NCBI RefSeq assembly: GCF_001612685.1
Contig: NZ_BDAY01000044.1
Span: forward strand, 1-58,695
From: Nocardia altamirensis NBRC 108246
GTDB lineage: Bacteria; Actinomycetota; Actinomycetes; Mycobacteriales; Mycobacteriaceae
Direction: 5' to 3'
DNA: 58,695 nucleotides
Shown: one piece after another, positions 49,995 to 58,695 of the stretch
How the letters are laid out: each line of letters opens with the position of its first letter
Numbering within the stretch: the stretch's first letter is position 1
Translations under genes and position numbers: made by a program
The notes under the pieces: generated by a model
Database searches by the model: none
What the model saw: the letters and a program-made list of their open reading frames with translations, nothing else
Told to the model about the DNA's origin: nothing

Positions 49995-50789
49995 TCACCG
50001 CCCGGTGTACGTTGCTTTCCCTGGACCGACCTCGAGGAAGCTACGCACCGCGCCTTGGAGATCGGCGGTGTCGAACAGCACACCCGAGACTTCCGGCGTC
50101 ACCGAATCCGCATGCGCCACACCACCGGAGCGCCACGCCTCGATGATCTTCTTGGTCGCCGCGTGCGCCAGCGTCGGGCCTTCCGCCAGGCGATGCGCCA
50201 ATTCCCTTGCGGCAGTATCGACATCGTCGTGCAGTGCGTTCACCACGCCCCAGTCCGCCATGGTCTCGGCGGTATACAGGTCACCGGTCATCACGAACTC
50301 CCGCGCCCGGCCCGATCCCGCGCGCTCGGCGAGCCGCTGCGGCCCGCCCATCGACGGCGTCAAGCCGACCACCGTCTCCACCAGTCCGAACTTCGCCTTC
50401 GGCGCGGCGAGAATGATGTCGCAGGCCAGCGCCATCTCGAAGGCAGCGGTCAACGTCAGCCCGTGCGCGGCAAACACCACCGGACACGGCAGCGTCTCCA
50501 GCGGATGAATGATCTGCGCGAAGAGCTTGCGCCACAGTTCGGCGCCCTGCTCCACCGACAAGCCGTCGAAGACGTGCACATCGACGCCGCCGGACACCAC
50601 CTTGCCCTCGGCACGCAGCAGCAGCGCGCGCGGCGGGTTCGCCGACAGCTCGGCGATGTCCTCGATGAGGGCATCCAGCATCCCCTGGTCGAACAGGTTC
50701 AGCGGCGGATTGGCCAGCGTCAGGGTCGCTACTTCCGCGCCCCCGTCGGTGGTCGCACGCTCCAGGCGGGTGGCCTTCGTTTCATTCAT
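49995..50789 (-). CDS. Enoyl-CoA hydratase/isomerase (crotonase) family, 264 aa
   Basis: The crotonase fold is clear: VVSGGVDVHVF, AAHGLTLTAAFEMALACD (the oxyanion-hole region, less typical than the usual GALGGG) and FGLVETVVGLTPSMGGPQRLAERAG with a glutamate in the active-site position. A C-terminal helical part follows. It could hydrate enoyl-CoA or isomerise. The unusual HGLTLTAA turn hints at an altered substrate or weaker hydration. ATG 50789 starts MNETKATRL. The lid-less acyl-CoA synthetase lies 170 bp downstream. Confidence 0.88.
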   Translation of the reverse strand: MNETKATRLERATTDGGAEVATLTLANPPLNLFDQGMLDALIEDIAELSANPPRALLLRAEGKVVSGGVDVHVFDGLSVEQGAELWRKLFAQIIHPLETLPCPVVFAAHGLTLTAAFEMALACDIILAAPKAKFGLVETVVGLTPSMGGPQRLAERAGSGRAREFVMTGDLYTAETMADWGVVNALHDDVDTAARELAHRLAEGPTLAHAATKKIIEAWRSGGVAHADSVTPEVSGVLFDTADLQGAVRSFLEVGPGKATYTGR

Positions 50790-50827
50790 CCCGCCAGACT
50801 AAGACCTGCATCTGCCAAACTGTCCGG

Positions 50828-51850
50828 GTGACCAAGTCGGTGGAAAGCGGCTCCTACGTCGAGCCCGGCGAGTTCAAGCGGGACACGAACTACATCACCA
50901 CGCGGATCACCGCGGACGGCCGCGACGGGTATCCCGTCGAACCCGGCCGTTATCGGCTGGTCGCGGCCAGGGCCTGCCCATGGGCCAACCGCACGCTGAT
51001 CGTGCGCAGACTGCTCGGGCTCGAGGACGTGCTCTCGCTCGGCCTGTGCGGGCCGACGCACGACAAGCTCAGCTGGACCTTCGACCTCGATCCCGGCGGA
51101 GTCGATCCGGTGCTCGGCATTCCCCGGCTGCGCGACGCGTACCTGGCGCGGTTCCCCGACTATCCGCGCGGCATCACCGTGCCAGCAGTGGTCGAGGTGT
51201 CGACCGGGCAGGTGGTGACCAATGACTACGCGCAGATGACCCTCGACTTCTCGACCGAGTGGACCGCATTCCACCGGGAGGGCGCACCGCAGCTGTACCC
51301 CGAAGCGCTGCGCACCGAGATCGACGAGGTGAGCCTCGCGGTGTTCCGCGACGTCAACAACGGCGTCTACCGATGCGGTTTCGCGGGAACGCAGGACGCC
51401 TACGAGACCGCCTACGATCGGCTGTTCAGCCGGTTGGACTGGCTCTCGGAACGGCTTGCCACACAACGCTATCTGGTCGGGGACACGATCACCGAGGCCG
51501 ACATCCGGCTGTTCACCACGCTGGCCCGCTTCGATCCCGTCTATCACGGGCACTTCAAATGCAACCGGTCGAAACTGTCCGAGCTGCCGGTGCTGTGGGC
51601 CTATGCGCGCGACCTCTACCAAACACCGGGCTTCGGCGACACCACCGACTTCGCGCAGATCAAGACGCATTACTACGTGGTGCACCGCGACATCAACCCG
51701 ACCGGCATCGTGCCGAAGGGACCTGACCTGGCGAACTGGCTGACCCCGCACGGCCGGGAAGCGTTGGGCGGCCGCCCGTTCGGCGACGGGACCCCGCCGC
51801 CCCCGCCGCCGCTGTCCGAACGCGTCCCCGCGACGCACCAACCGGACTAG
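50828..51850 (+). CDS. Glutathionyl-hydroquinone-reductase-like GST protein (Ecm4/YqjG family), 340 aa
   Basis: This is a GST-omega-type protein. The thioredoxin-like N-domain holds the catalytic ARACPWANR cysteine near residue 50, then DYPRGITVPAVVEV; the helical C-domain has VGDTITEADIRLFTTLARFDPVYHGHFKCN, diagnostic of the family. It reduces thiol-quinone adducts. Because actinobacteria use mycothiol, this protein probably serves mycothiolyl adducts; that is an inference. GTG 50828 starts the gene, 38 bp from the divergent enoyl-CoA hydratase gene. Confidence 0.88.
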   Translation: MTKSVESGSYVEPGEFKRDTNYITTRITADGRDGYPVEPGRYRLVAARACPWANRTLIVRRLLGLEDVLSLGLCGPTHDKLSWTFDLDPGGVDPVLGIPRLRDAYLARFPDYPRGITVPAVVEVSTGQVVTNDYAQMTLDFSTEWTAFHREGAPQLYPEALRTEIDEVSLAVFRDVNNGVYRCGFAGTQDAYETAYDRLFSRLDWLSERLATQRYLVGDTITEADIRLFTTLARFDPVYHGHFKCNRSKLSELPVLWAYARDLYQTPGFGDTTDFAQIKTHYYVVHRDINPTGIVPKGPDLANWLTPHGREALGGRPFGDGTPPPPPPLSERVPATHQPD

Positions 51851-51956
51851 TGGAACCGATCAGGTTGGGTACTTCGTTGTCAGGATGAGCTGACGGCCGT
51901 TGCGTAGACGGTGCCCTACAGTTCAACTCAGCAGACCGAAGAGGAGGGTGCCGCCG

Positions 51957-52688
51957 ATGTTCAAAGGCGCGTTCGAGAAGACGGTGGTTCAGCTGCTCGA
52001 TACCGGGTCTCGCCTGCAGGCGCCCGCGGTCGCCAAGTACGTCGACCGGATCAGGCGCTCCCACCCGGACGAAACACCGGCGCAGGTCATCGAGCGCCTC
52101 GAGAAGCAGTACCTGCTCGCGGTGACCGGCAGCGGCGGCGCCGTCGGCGCGGCGGCCGCGGTGCCAGGCGTCGGCACGGTCGCGGCCATCGCCGCGGTCA
52201 GCGCCGAGACCACCTTCTTCCTGGAGATCTCCGCGCTGTTCACCCTCGCGGTGGCGGCAGTGCACGGCATCTCGCCCGAGGACCAGGAGCAGCGCCGCGC
52301 GCTGGTGCTCGCGGTCGTGCTCGGCGAGAGCGGCATGGAGATCGTGCAGAAGACGGTCGGCACCTCGGCGAAGAACTGGGGCACGGTCTTCGCCAACCGC
52401 ATCCCCGGGCTCTCGTCCATGAACGACTCGCTGCTCAAGCGGTTCATCATCCGGTTCATCACCCGCCGCGCCGCGCTGATGGCGGGCAAGGTGGTCCCGG
52501 CAGGCATCGGCGCGGTGATCGGCGGCGTCGGCAACCGGGCGATGGGCAAGACCACGATCAGCAACGCGCGCAAGGCATTCGGGCCTGCTCCTGTGGTGTG
52601 GCCTGCCGCACGGCACCTCATCATCGACGCGGACCCGCTGACCGCGATCGACCCGTCGAAGCCGCAACCGCCGGCCACGCCGCAGTGA
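51957..52688 (+). CDS. EcsC-like membrane-associated protein, 243 aa
   Basis: This protein resembles the EcsC family. An RLEKQYLLAVTGSGGAVGAAAAVPGVGTVAAIAAV-like glycine/alanine hydrophobic segment lies at residues 50-90. FLEISALFTLAVAAVHGI follows, and another hydrophobic stretch (KVVPAGIGAVIGGVGNRAMG) is near 180. It may sit at the membrane. EcsC function is poorly known, but in Bacillus it is encoded with an EcsAB ABC transporter; here an ABC ATPase and a permease follow, each overlapping by four bases (GTGA, ATGA). ATG 51957 has GAGGAGG upstream. Confidence 0.75.
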   Translation: MFKGAFEKTVVQLLDTGSRLQAPAVAKYVDRIRRSHPDETPAQVIERLEKQYLLAVTGSGGAVGAAAAVPGVGTVAAIAAVSAETTFFLEISALFTLAVAAVHGISPEDQEQRRALVLAVVLGESGMEIVQKTVGTSAKNWGTVFANRIPGLSSMNDSLLKRFIIRFITRRAALMAGKVVPAGIGAVIGGVGNRAMGKTTISNARKAFGPAPVVWPAARHLIIDADPLTAIDPSKPQPPATPQ

Positions 52689-53677
52689 GCGCGGCGCGCA
52701 CCGGGCTCGCGTTCTCCGTTCGAGCGCTGAGCAAGCGATACGACCTGGTTTCCGCCGTCGACAACGTGAGCTTCACGGTCGCGTCCGGCAGCACCGCCGC
52801 CCTCGTCGGGCCGCCACAGTCGGGCAAGACGACCATCGCACGGATCCTGCTCGGGCTCCTCGAACCGACAACGGGCAGCGCGGCGGTCGCCGGGCCGGGC
52901 ACGCACCGCGGCGGCGGTGATCCCGGCGGCAGTTCCGCGCGCGTGGTCGGCGGCGTGCTCGCGCCACGCGGCATCCATCCCGGCCGCACCGCCCGCGACC
53001 AGCTTCAGGTGTATGCGGCGGCCGCCGGTGTGCCCGACGCCCGTGTCGGCGAGGTGCTCGCGATCGTCGGACTCGACACCGAAGCCGACACGAAGGGCGC
53101 TGCGCTGTCCGCAGGACAGCAGACCAGGCTGGCCTTGGCGACCGCGTTGCTCGGCGATCCACCGCTGCTGGTGCTGGACGAACCGATGGAGGGTCTCGAC
53201 GGCGCGGAACGCGGTTGGCTGCAAGACTTCCTGCGCAAGCATGCCCAGCGGGGCGGCAGCGCGCTGGTGACAAGCACCAGCCTCGCGGCGGTGCTGCCTG
53301 GCGCGGACAGTGTGATCGTGCTGAACCAGGGTTCGGTGGTGTATCAGGGCACGCCTGCTCGACTACGGCGCGGTCACCCGGACCGGCTGGTCGTCGCGGC
53401 GTCGACGCCGATCGCGCTGGCGACCACGCTGGCCGCGCGTGGCTTCACCGACGCAGTGATCCGACCGGACGGACGACTTGCGGTCGCCGAGGCGACCGAA
53501 GCCGAGATCAGAGCCGCCGCCGCGGCGGCACAGGTGCGACTCGACAGCGTTATCCCCGACGTGATCCATCCCGATCGGGTACTCGCCTCGTTGACCAAAC
53601 CCCAGGCTCCCGCCGCGCCCTACGCCGGCCTCGCCGGGGCGACTCCGCAACCGACGCCTTACGGAATCCCACGATGA
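52685..53677 (+). CDS. ABC transporter ATP-binding protein, 330 aa
   Basis: Walker A is GPPQSGKTTIA, the signature is LSAGQQTRLALATALL (Ala for the usual second Gly), Walker B is LLVLDEPMEGLD, and the switch region is SALVTSTSLAAVLPG, where the usual histidine is Ser. After residue 220 comes a C-terminal extension with VRLDSVIPDVIHPDRV and a Pro-rich tail. Loss of the switch His may alter ATPase coupling. GTG 52685 overlaps the EcsC-like stop. The permease start overlaps its own stop (ATGA). Confidence 0.88.
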   Translation: MSAARTGLAFSVRALSKRYDLVSAVDNVSFTVASGSTAALVGPPQSGKTTIARILLGLLEPTTGSAAVAGPGTHRGGGDPGGSSARVVGGVLAPRGIHPGRTARDQLQVYAAAAGVPDARVGEVLAIVGLDTEADTKGAALSAGQQTRLALATALLGDPPLLVLDEPMEGLDGAERGWLQDFLRKHAQRGGSALVTSTSLAAVLPGADSVIVLNQGSVVYQGTPARLRRGHPDRLVVAASTPIALATTLAARGFTDAVIRPDGRLAVAEATEAEIRAAAAAAQVRLDSVIPDVIHPDRVLASLTKPQAPAAPYAGLAGATPQPTPYGIPR

Positions 53678-54456
53678 TCACCATCCTGCCCGCAGACCTC
53701 GTGCCCGCCCTCAACTCCGAGGTACGCAAGGTCACCACGCTGCGGCCGAATCGGACGCTGGCCGGGTTGCCGCTGCTGGTCGCGCTCCTCGGCAGCACGG
53801 CAACTGCCATCGCCGCAGGCAAGCCGGATCCGAACGGCCAGCCCGTCACCGGCACCGCGACGCTCGGGCTCTATGCGGGGCTTGCCGCGGCGGCCGTCGC
53901 GGCCGTCCTGTTCGGCGCGCTCGGCAGTGGTGGCGAGTACCGGCACCACACCATGCCGGTGACCGCGTTGTTCGCCCCCGACCGTGACCGGCTCGCCGCG
54001 GCGAAGCTGCTCGTCACCGCCGGGTTCGCGCTGGCGACCGCGCTGGCCGTCGAGGTCGGCGCGCTGGTGGCCCTATTCGGTTTCGGCCGAGGCAAATTCG
54101 AGATCGGCCTCAATCTGTTCGGTGTGCTCGGCGGTGGGCTGCTCGCCGTGGTCTGCTGGTCGCTGATCGGCGCGGGTCTCGGTCTGCTGCTTCGTTCGTC
54201 GTCGAACGCGATCTGGCTGGTGGTCGGCTGGCTGGTCCTCATCGAGCCGCTGTGCTGGCTGGTGGCGGACGGCATCGGCGCGTCCGCCTTCGTCAGCCTG
54301 TTCCCCGGCTCGGCCACCCTCAGCGCCGTCGCCGTCGGTTCCTACCCCGACAGCGACTTCCTCGCCCCGACACCCGCCGCCCTGGTGATCCTGCTGCTGT
54401 GGACCGTCGGCATCGCAGGCGCCGGTTGGTGGGCCCTGCGCAGCCGCGACCTCTGA
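53674..54456 (+). CDS. ABC-2-like membrane permease, 260 aa
   Basis: About six membrane spans can be seen: LAGLPLLVALLGSTATAIA, LGLYAGLAAAAVAAVLFG, LLVTAGFALATALAVEVG, LFGVLGGGLLAVVCWSLIG, AIWLVVGWLVLIEPLCWL and ALVILLLWTVGIAGAGWW. It follows the ATPase gene by an ATGA overlap, and the three genes from 51957 on are an operon. Substrates of this ABC-2-type group are unknown; export of a lipid, drug or peptide is usual. Confidence 0.8.
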   Translation: MITILPADLVPALNSEVRKVTTLRPNRTLAGLPLLVALLGSTATAIAAGKPDPNGQPVTGTATLGLYAGLAAAAVAAVLFGALGSGGEYRHHTMPVTALFAPDRDRLAAAKLLVTAGFALATALAVEVGALVALFGFGRGKFEIGLNLFGVLGGGLLAVVCWSLIGAGLGLLLRSSSNAIWLVVGWLVLIEPLCWLVADGIGASAFVSLFPGSATLSAVAVGSYPDSDFLAPTPAALVILLLWTVGIAGAGWWALRSRDL

Positions 54457-54511
54457 GCCGAAGCCGGGTCCGCAGGGAACAAACCCCTGTCGGTGGGCGT
54501 CGTTATCGTCG

Positions 54512-57500
54512 ATGGTTATGGGTGGGGTTGGTGTGCGCACGCGAACCGAGCAGGCCGAGGACGACACGGTCGGGCCCGGCTGGATTCGTCGGCTCTGGGC
54601 CGAAAGCCGGACGCACACCCGCACGCTGACCGGGCTCGGCGTCGCGGTGCTCGGCGGTGCTGTCGTCGAAATCGCGGGGCCGCTGCTGATCAAACGGGCC
54701 GTCGATGCCGCAGGCATCGGCGAAACCTCGGTGATCGGAGTGGTCGCGTGCCTGCTGTTGCTGCTGGCGGTGGCGCGGTTCGGCATGGGGTTCGGGCGTA
54801 GGTTGCTCGCGGGCAAGCTCTCCCTCGACGTGCAGCATGCGCTGCGCATCGACCTGCTCGGCTCGCTGCAACGCCTCGACGGCGCCGGACAGGACACCAT
54901 CCGCACCGGGCAGGTGGTTTCGCGGTCGATCACCGATCTGCAACTGGTGCAGGGCCTGCTCGCGCTGGTGCCGCTGTCGGGCATGGCGGTGTTGGAGTTC
55001 TTTCTCGCGGCCGTGGTGATGATGTGGCTTTCGCCGCCGCTCGCCGCGGTGGCGTTGCTCGTTGTGCCCGGAATTGCCTTGGTGGTCTATCGCATTCGGC
55101 CGCGGCTCTACGCCGCGACGTGGTCGGCACAGCAGCGGGCCGCCGAGGTGGCGCAGCACGTCGAGGAGACGGTGACCGGCGTCCGGGTGGTGAAGGGGTT
55201 CGGGCAGGAAGCCCGCATGGTCGACGTGCTCGAACAGCACAGTCGCCTGCTCTACGCCGAGCGGATGCGTGCCGTTGGCATCGATGCGCGCCTCGCGCCG
55301 ACGGTCGCGGCGATTCCGCAGTTGGGCATGGTCGGTGTGATCGTGATCGGCGGCCTGCTCGCGCTGCACGGTTCGATCGGGATCGGCACGTTCCTCGCGT
55401 TCGCCGCGTACGTCGCCACCATGACCGCGACGGCACGGATCATGTCGGGTGCGCTGGTCATGGCGCAGCTGACCCGGGCCGCAGCCGACCGGGTGTATCA
55501 GGTGATCGACACCGCACCCGTCGTCACCGACCCACCCGAACCGGTCGAGCTGCCCTCGGGTCCGCTCGGCATCGAGATCGACTCGCTCACTTTCGGATTC
55601 GATCCGGAGCAACCGGTGCTGCGTGAGCTCGATCTGACCGTGCGTCCCGGCGAGACAGTCGCGATCATCGGGCCTGCCGGCTCCGGCAAGACCACCCTCT
55701 CGCTGCTGCTCCCCCGGTTCTACGCCCCGGATTCCGGCCATATTCGCCTGTTCGGCGCCGAATCGGCCACGGGCGCACCAGGATCACCGGCTCCCGCGCA
55801 CGCAGACACCCCGCCCGACCGCGTCGACATCGCCGACCTGCGGGCCACCGATCTGCGCGGTGCGATCGGCGTGGTCTTCGACGATCCGTTCCTGTTCTCC
55901 GACACCATCGCGGCCAATATCGCGCTCAGCCGTCCGGACGCCACCGACGCCGAGATCAGGGCGGCCGCCGAAGCGGCTGCGGCGCACGAGTTCATCGCCG
56001 AGCTCCCCGACGGCTACGACACCGTCGTCGGCGAACGCGGCCTGACGTTGTCGGGTGGGCAACGCCAGCGCATCGCACTGGCGCGAGTGCTGCTGGCCAA
56101 GCCGCGCATCCTGGTGCTCGACGACGCCACGTCGGCGGTGGACGCGATCACCGAGGCCGCGATCTTCGACACCCTCCCCGACTACACGGCATTCGAGTCA
56201 GGGCCAGCAGACACCACGGGAACGCCGCCGATCAGCAAGCGCACCACGCTGATCCTGGCGCACCGCGAATCCACGCTGGCACACGCGGATCGGGTGATCC
56301 GGCTGCCAGCACCGATCGGCAAACACGCGACCGTCAGCCACGCCTCCGCTGCCCTCCCGATGTCCGCGCACCAAGGCGGCGGCCCGTCCACCGCCAGGGC
56401 CGCGGCGGATCTCAGTGAGACACCGCAACTTCGGGAAACCATCGAGCAACTGCCGCCCGCCACCGAAACGCCACGGCTGGACGAGCAGCGCTTGCGCCTG
56501 CCCGATCCGGCGTTCCGGCTGACCAGGCTGCTGCGGCCGGTCCGCTGGCTGGTGCTCGCCACCATCGCGGTGCTGCTGCTCGACGCGGTCCTCGGCGTCG
56601 CGTTCCCGCCGATCGTGCGCTACGCCATCGACACCGGCGTCGGGCACACCGACGCGGGCGCGCTCGGGCTGGCCGCCGTGCTCGGCTGCCTCCTCGTCGC
56701 GGCAGGCTGGGTGGTCGGCGCCGCCGCGACACTGATCACCGCGCGCACCGGCGAGCGGGCGCTCTACAGCTTGCGCATCCGCAGCTACGCACACCTGCAG
56801 CGGCTGGGGCTCGACTACTACGAGCGCGAGCTGTCCGGCCGGATCATGACCCGGATGACGACCGACCTCGACTCGCTGAGCACCTTCCTGCAGACCGGGC
56901 TCGCGACCGCGTTGATCGGCCTGCTGACCTTCGCCGGAATCGCGGTCGCGCTCTTGGTGATCGACGTCTCGCTGGCACTGGTGGTGCTGGCGACGCTGCC
57001 GCCGCTCGCGGTCGCCACCGTGGTGTTCCGCCGGTTCTCGTCGACCGCCTATACCGTGTCGCGCGAACAGGTCTCGACGGTGAACGCCGACTTCCAGGAG
57101 AACGTCACCGGATTGCGTGCCGTGCAAGCCAACCGGCACGAGCCGGTCGCGGCGCGCCGCTTCGCCGAGTACTCCGACCGATACCGGCACAGCAGGCTGC
57201 GCGCGCAGTGGTCGGTCGCGCTGTTCTTCCCGTTCATCATGGCCTGGTCGGATGTCGCGCTTGCCGCGGTGATCTTCGTCGGCGCGCGCGAGGTGGCGGC
57301 GGGCACCACGACGGCGGGCACGCTGGTCGCCTTCACGCTGTACCTGTCGCTGCTGTTCGCACCGGTGCTGCAGCTTTCGCAGGTGTTCGACGGGTATCAG
57401 CAGGCCAGGGTCGGCCTGCGCCGGATCGGCGAGTTGCTGCGCACGCCGTCCTCGATCGCCGCCGACGCGACGAGCGCGCGACCGATCGAGCACACCCTGC

Positions 57501-58282
57501 GCGGCGAGATCGCCATCGACAATGTGCGATTCCACTACCCGGGCAGCACGATCCAGGCACTCGACGGCGTGACGCTGCGGGTGCCCGCCGGATCGACCCT
57601 CGCCCTCGTCGGCCCCACCGGCGCGGGCAAGTCCACCATCGTGAAGCTGCTCGCCCGCCTCTACGACCTGCCGCAGGACGAGACCGGCACCATCCGCGTC
57701 GATGACGTCGATCTTCGTGATTACCGTCTCACCGACTACCGGTCCCGCCTCGGCATCGTCCCGCAGGAGGCGCACCTGTTCAGTGGTGACGTCGCGAGCA
57801 ACATCGCGTTCGGGAAGCCGACTGCCACCGCGGCGGACATCGCCGAGGCCGCCGCCGCGGTGGGCGCGACCGCCATGATCGCCGCGCTGCCGCTCGGCAT
57901 GGGCCAGCCGGTCGGCGAACGCGGGCGCGGGCTGTCCGCCGGTCAGCGCCAGCTGATCGCGCTCGCCAGAGCCGAACTCGTCCGCCCCGACCTGCTCCTG
58001 CTGGACGAGGCCACCGCCACCCTCGACCCGGACGCCGAGGCGGCGGTGCTCGCCGCGAGCCGATCGCTGACCCATGGCCGGACCACCGTCCTGGTCGCGC
58101 ACCGGCTCGGCACGGCAGCACGGGCCGACCAGATCGCCGTCATCGACCACGGCCGAGTCGCCGAGATCGGCACCCACACCGAGCTCCTCGCCGCCGGTGG
58201 ACCGTATACCCGACTGTGGTCTGCGGCACGTGAAACCGAGGGAATATTCTTGGTAACGGACAAGTCGTCTTTTACGAGGTGA
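54512..58282 (+). CDS. Fused ABC exporter with two TMD-NBD halves, 1256 aa
   Basis: Each half has six spans and an ATPase. NBD1: Walker A GPAGSGKTT near 387, signature LSGGQRQRIALARVLL, Walker B ILVLDDATSAVD near 533, where Asp replaces the catalytic Glu, so this site is likely degenerate. NBD2: GPTGAGKST near 1033, LSAGQRQLIALARAEL and LLLLDEATATLD near 1160, canonical. The layout matches M. tuberculosis Rv0194, a fused multidrug exporter. The start could be ATG 54512, ATG 54518 or GTG 54533; the last has a GGTGGGG ahead of it. It precedes kgd. Confidence 0.9.
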   Translation: MVMGGVGVRTRTEQAEDDTVGPGWIRRLWAESRTHTRTLTGLGVAVLGGAVVEIAGPLLIKRAVDAAGIGETSVIGVVACLLLLLAVARFGMGFGRRLLAGKLSLDVQHALRIDLLGSLQRLDGAGQDTIRTGQVVSRSITDLQLVQGLLALVPLSGMAVLEFFLAAVVMMWLSPPLAAVALLVVPGIALVVYRIRPRLYAATWSAQQRAAEVAQHVEETVTGVRVVKGFGQEARMVDVLEQHSRLLYAERMRAVGIDARLAPTVAAIPQLGMVGVIVIGGLLALHGSIGIGTFLAFAAYVATMTATARIMSGALVMAQLTRAAADRVYQVIDTAPVVTDPPEPVELPSGPLGIEIDSLTFGFDPEQPVLRELDLTVRPGETVAIIGPAGSGKTTLSLLLPRFYAPDSGHIRLFGAESATGAPGSPAPAHADTPPDRVDIADLRATDLRGAIGVVFDDPFLFSDTIAANIALSRPDATDAEIRAAAEAAAAHEFIAELPDGYDTVVGERGLTLSGGQRQRIALARVLLAKPRILVLDDATSAVDAITEAAIFDTLPDYTAFESGPADTTGTPPISKRTTLILAHRESTLAHADRVIRLPAPIGKHATVSHASAALPMSAHQGGGPSTARAAADLSETPQLRETIEQLPPATETPRLDEQRLRLPDPAFRLTRLLRPVRWLVLATIAVLLLDAVLGVAFPPIVRYAIDTGVGHTDAGALGLAAVLGCLLVAAGWVVGAAATLITARTGERALYSLRIRSYAHLQRLGLDYYERELSGRIMTRMTTDLDSLSTFLQTGLATALIGLLTFAGIAVALLVIDVSLALVVLATLPPLAVATVVFRRFSSTAYTVSREQVSTVNADFQENVTGLRAVQANRHEPVAARRFAEYSDRYRHSRLRAQWSVALFFPFIMAWSDVALAAVIFVGAREVAAGTTTAGTLVAFTLYLSLLFAPVLQLSQVFDGYQQARVGLRRIGELLRTPSSIAADATSARPIEHTLRGEIAIDNVRFHYPGSTIQALDGVTLRVPAGSTLALVGPTGAGKSTIVKLLARLYDLPQDETGTIRVDDVDLRDYRLTDYRSRLGIVPQEAHLFSGDVASNIAFGKPTATAADIAEAAAAVGATAMIAALPLGMGQPVGERGRGLSAGQRQLIALARAELVRPDLLLLDEATATLDPDAEAAVLAASRSLTHGRTTVLVAHRLGTAARADQIAVIDHGRVAEIGTHTELLAAGGPYTRLWSAARETEGIFLVTDKSSFTR

Positions 58283-58460
58283 GGTTGTCGGGTGGTCAGT
58301 GGCTCCGTCGGATTGCTGCTGGGCCTATCCTCAGATAGGGCGCATCGGCGCGCACGCTGATGCCGACCATTTCGAGCGACCTGCAAGCAAGTCGCTACGG
58401 AAGTGCCGGGCACGTCACAAACGTCGCAGCGCGAAGAACGAAATGAGGCGAACACCTGCT

Positions 58461-58695
58461 GTGAGCAGCTCAACATCCCAGTTCGGACAGAACCAGTGGC
58501 TAGTCGATGAGATGTATCAGAAGTTCAAGCAAGATCCATCTTCGGTCGATGAGAGTTGGCACGAGTTCCTCGCCGATTACACGCCCGAAGCCACGGGTGA
58601 TTCCGGTAACAGCCAGGCCGCTCCGGCCGCGGCCGCTCCCGCGCAGGCGCCGACTCCGGCTCCGGCTCCCGCGTCGGTGAACTCGGCCCCCGCGG
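58461..58695 (+). CDS. kgd: Multifunctional 2-oxoglutarate decarboxylase/dehydrogenase (Kgd), 5' end only
   Basis: The N-terminus reads SSSTSQFGQNQWLVDEMYQK, then FKQDPSSVDESWHEFLADY, very close to mycobacterial Kgd (SucA/LpdC-type E1/E2 fusion of the TCA cycle). An Ala/Pro-rich linker begins before the window ends at 58695, so about 78 of some 1250 residues are present. I start at GTG 58461; ATG 58443 in frame is possible. Its position after an ABC exporter, with deaD and the Rv1251c-like gene in the same window, echoes the M. tuberculosis kgd neighbourhood. Confidence 0.9.
   Translation, partial: MSSSTSQFGQNQWLVDEMYQKFKQDPSSVDESWHEFLADYTPEATGDSGNSQAAPAAAAPAQAPTPAPAPASVNSAPA

Noticed and set aside
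1..58695. tRNA, rRNA and riboswitch genes
   Set aside because: I looked in the intergenic regions for cloverleaf arms with TTC-type loops and for known riboswitch cores and found none that I could support.

Overview
The window looks like chromosome from a high-GC actinobacterium of the order Mycobacteriales, most likely Nocardia or a close relative. The evidence is GC-rich codon use with many GTG starts, an ESX/type VII set of WXG100-like, PPE-like and EspG-like genes, paired acyl-CoA dehydrogenases, PASTA-less Ser/Thr kinases, and the start of a mycobacterial-type kgd gene at the right edge. A DeaD-type helicase, a large Rv1251c-like protein and kgd all occur here, which echoes the Rv1248c-Rv1253 neighbourhood of M. 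tuberculosis. I found no rRNA, tRNA, CRISPR array or intact insertion sequence.

Layout. 1-430: non-coding, two diverged tandem copies of a 192-bp repeat. 431-3741: FtsX-type ABC exporter. 3823-7051: a formamidase/acetamidase locus (MarR regulator, cytosolic AmiC-like sensor, FmdB-like zinc ribbon, FmdA amidase) with a near-identical operator before both forward units. 7301-8527: a CqsA-like alpha-oxoamine synthase, unexpected in this group. 8573-9969: a divergent EF-Tu paralogue with a leader ORF and hairpins. 10159-14240: small secreted protein, HMG-CoA-lyase-like enzyme, a 55-aa coupled ORF, CaiB-type CoA-transferase and TauD-type dioxygenase. 14241-15348: gene-free and rich in palindromes and phased repeats. 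15349-21081: endonuclease IV and three tandem Ser/Thr kinases, two of which share an unrecognised C-terminal ectodomain. 21090-30521: GNAT, small membrane protein, lipoprotein, two acyl-CoA dehydrogenases, secreted protein, epoxide hydrolase with a divergent WYL regulator, beta-propeller protein and alpha/beta hydrolase. 30578-33103: an ESX-substrate-like module (WXG100-like, PPE-like, EspG). 33151-36603: gamma-carbonic-anhydrase-like protein, phosphoribosyltransferase, nitrilase-family amidohydrolase and a frameshifted class V aminotransferase. 36613-41908: a degenerate nuclease/helicase and a DEAD-box helicase.

42388-45603 has an accessory character and looks less GC-rich. It holds a PP2C-like phosphatase overlapping an HTH regulator with an unrecognised C-terminal domain, a 13-bp inverted-repeat operator, small hypothetical genes, a secreted cysteine protein and a stand-alone Clp_N protein. 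45628-51850: alanine-racemase-fold protein, HTH-less TetR-like protein, MptpB-like phosphatase, truncated acyl-CoA synthetase, enoyl-CoA hydratase and glutathionyl-hydroquinone-reductase-like protein. 51957-54456: three-gene ABC operon. 54512-58282: fused two-half ABC exporter. 58461-end: 5' end of kgd.

Most promising for novelty: the CqsA homologue; the EF-Tu paralogue carrying Val at position 375, a kirromycin-resistance position in E. coli EF-Tu; the 19-bp-phased GTGCGGAT array at 14.8 kb; the PP2C/HTH island; and the intact but motif-degenerate 1131-aa nuclease/helicase. All functional statements are inferences from sequence read by eye. No database search was run.
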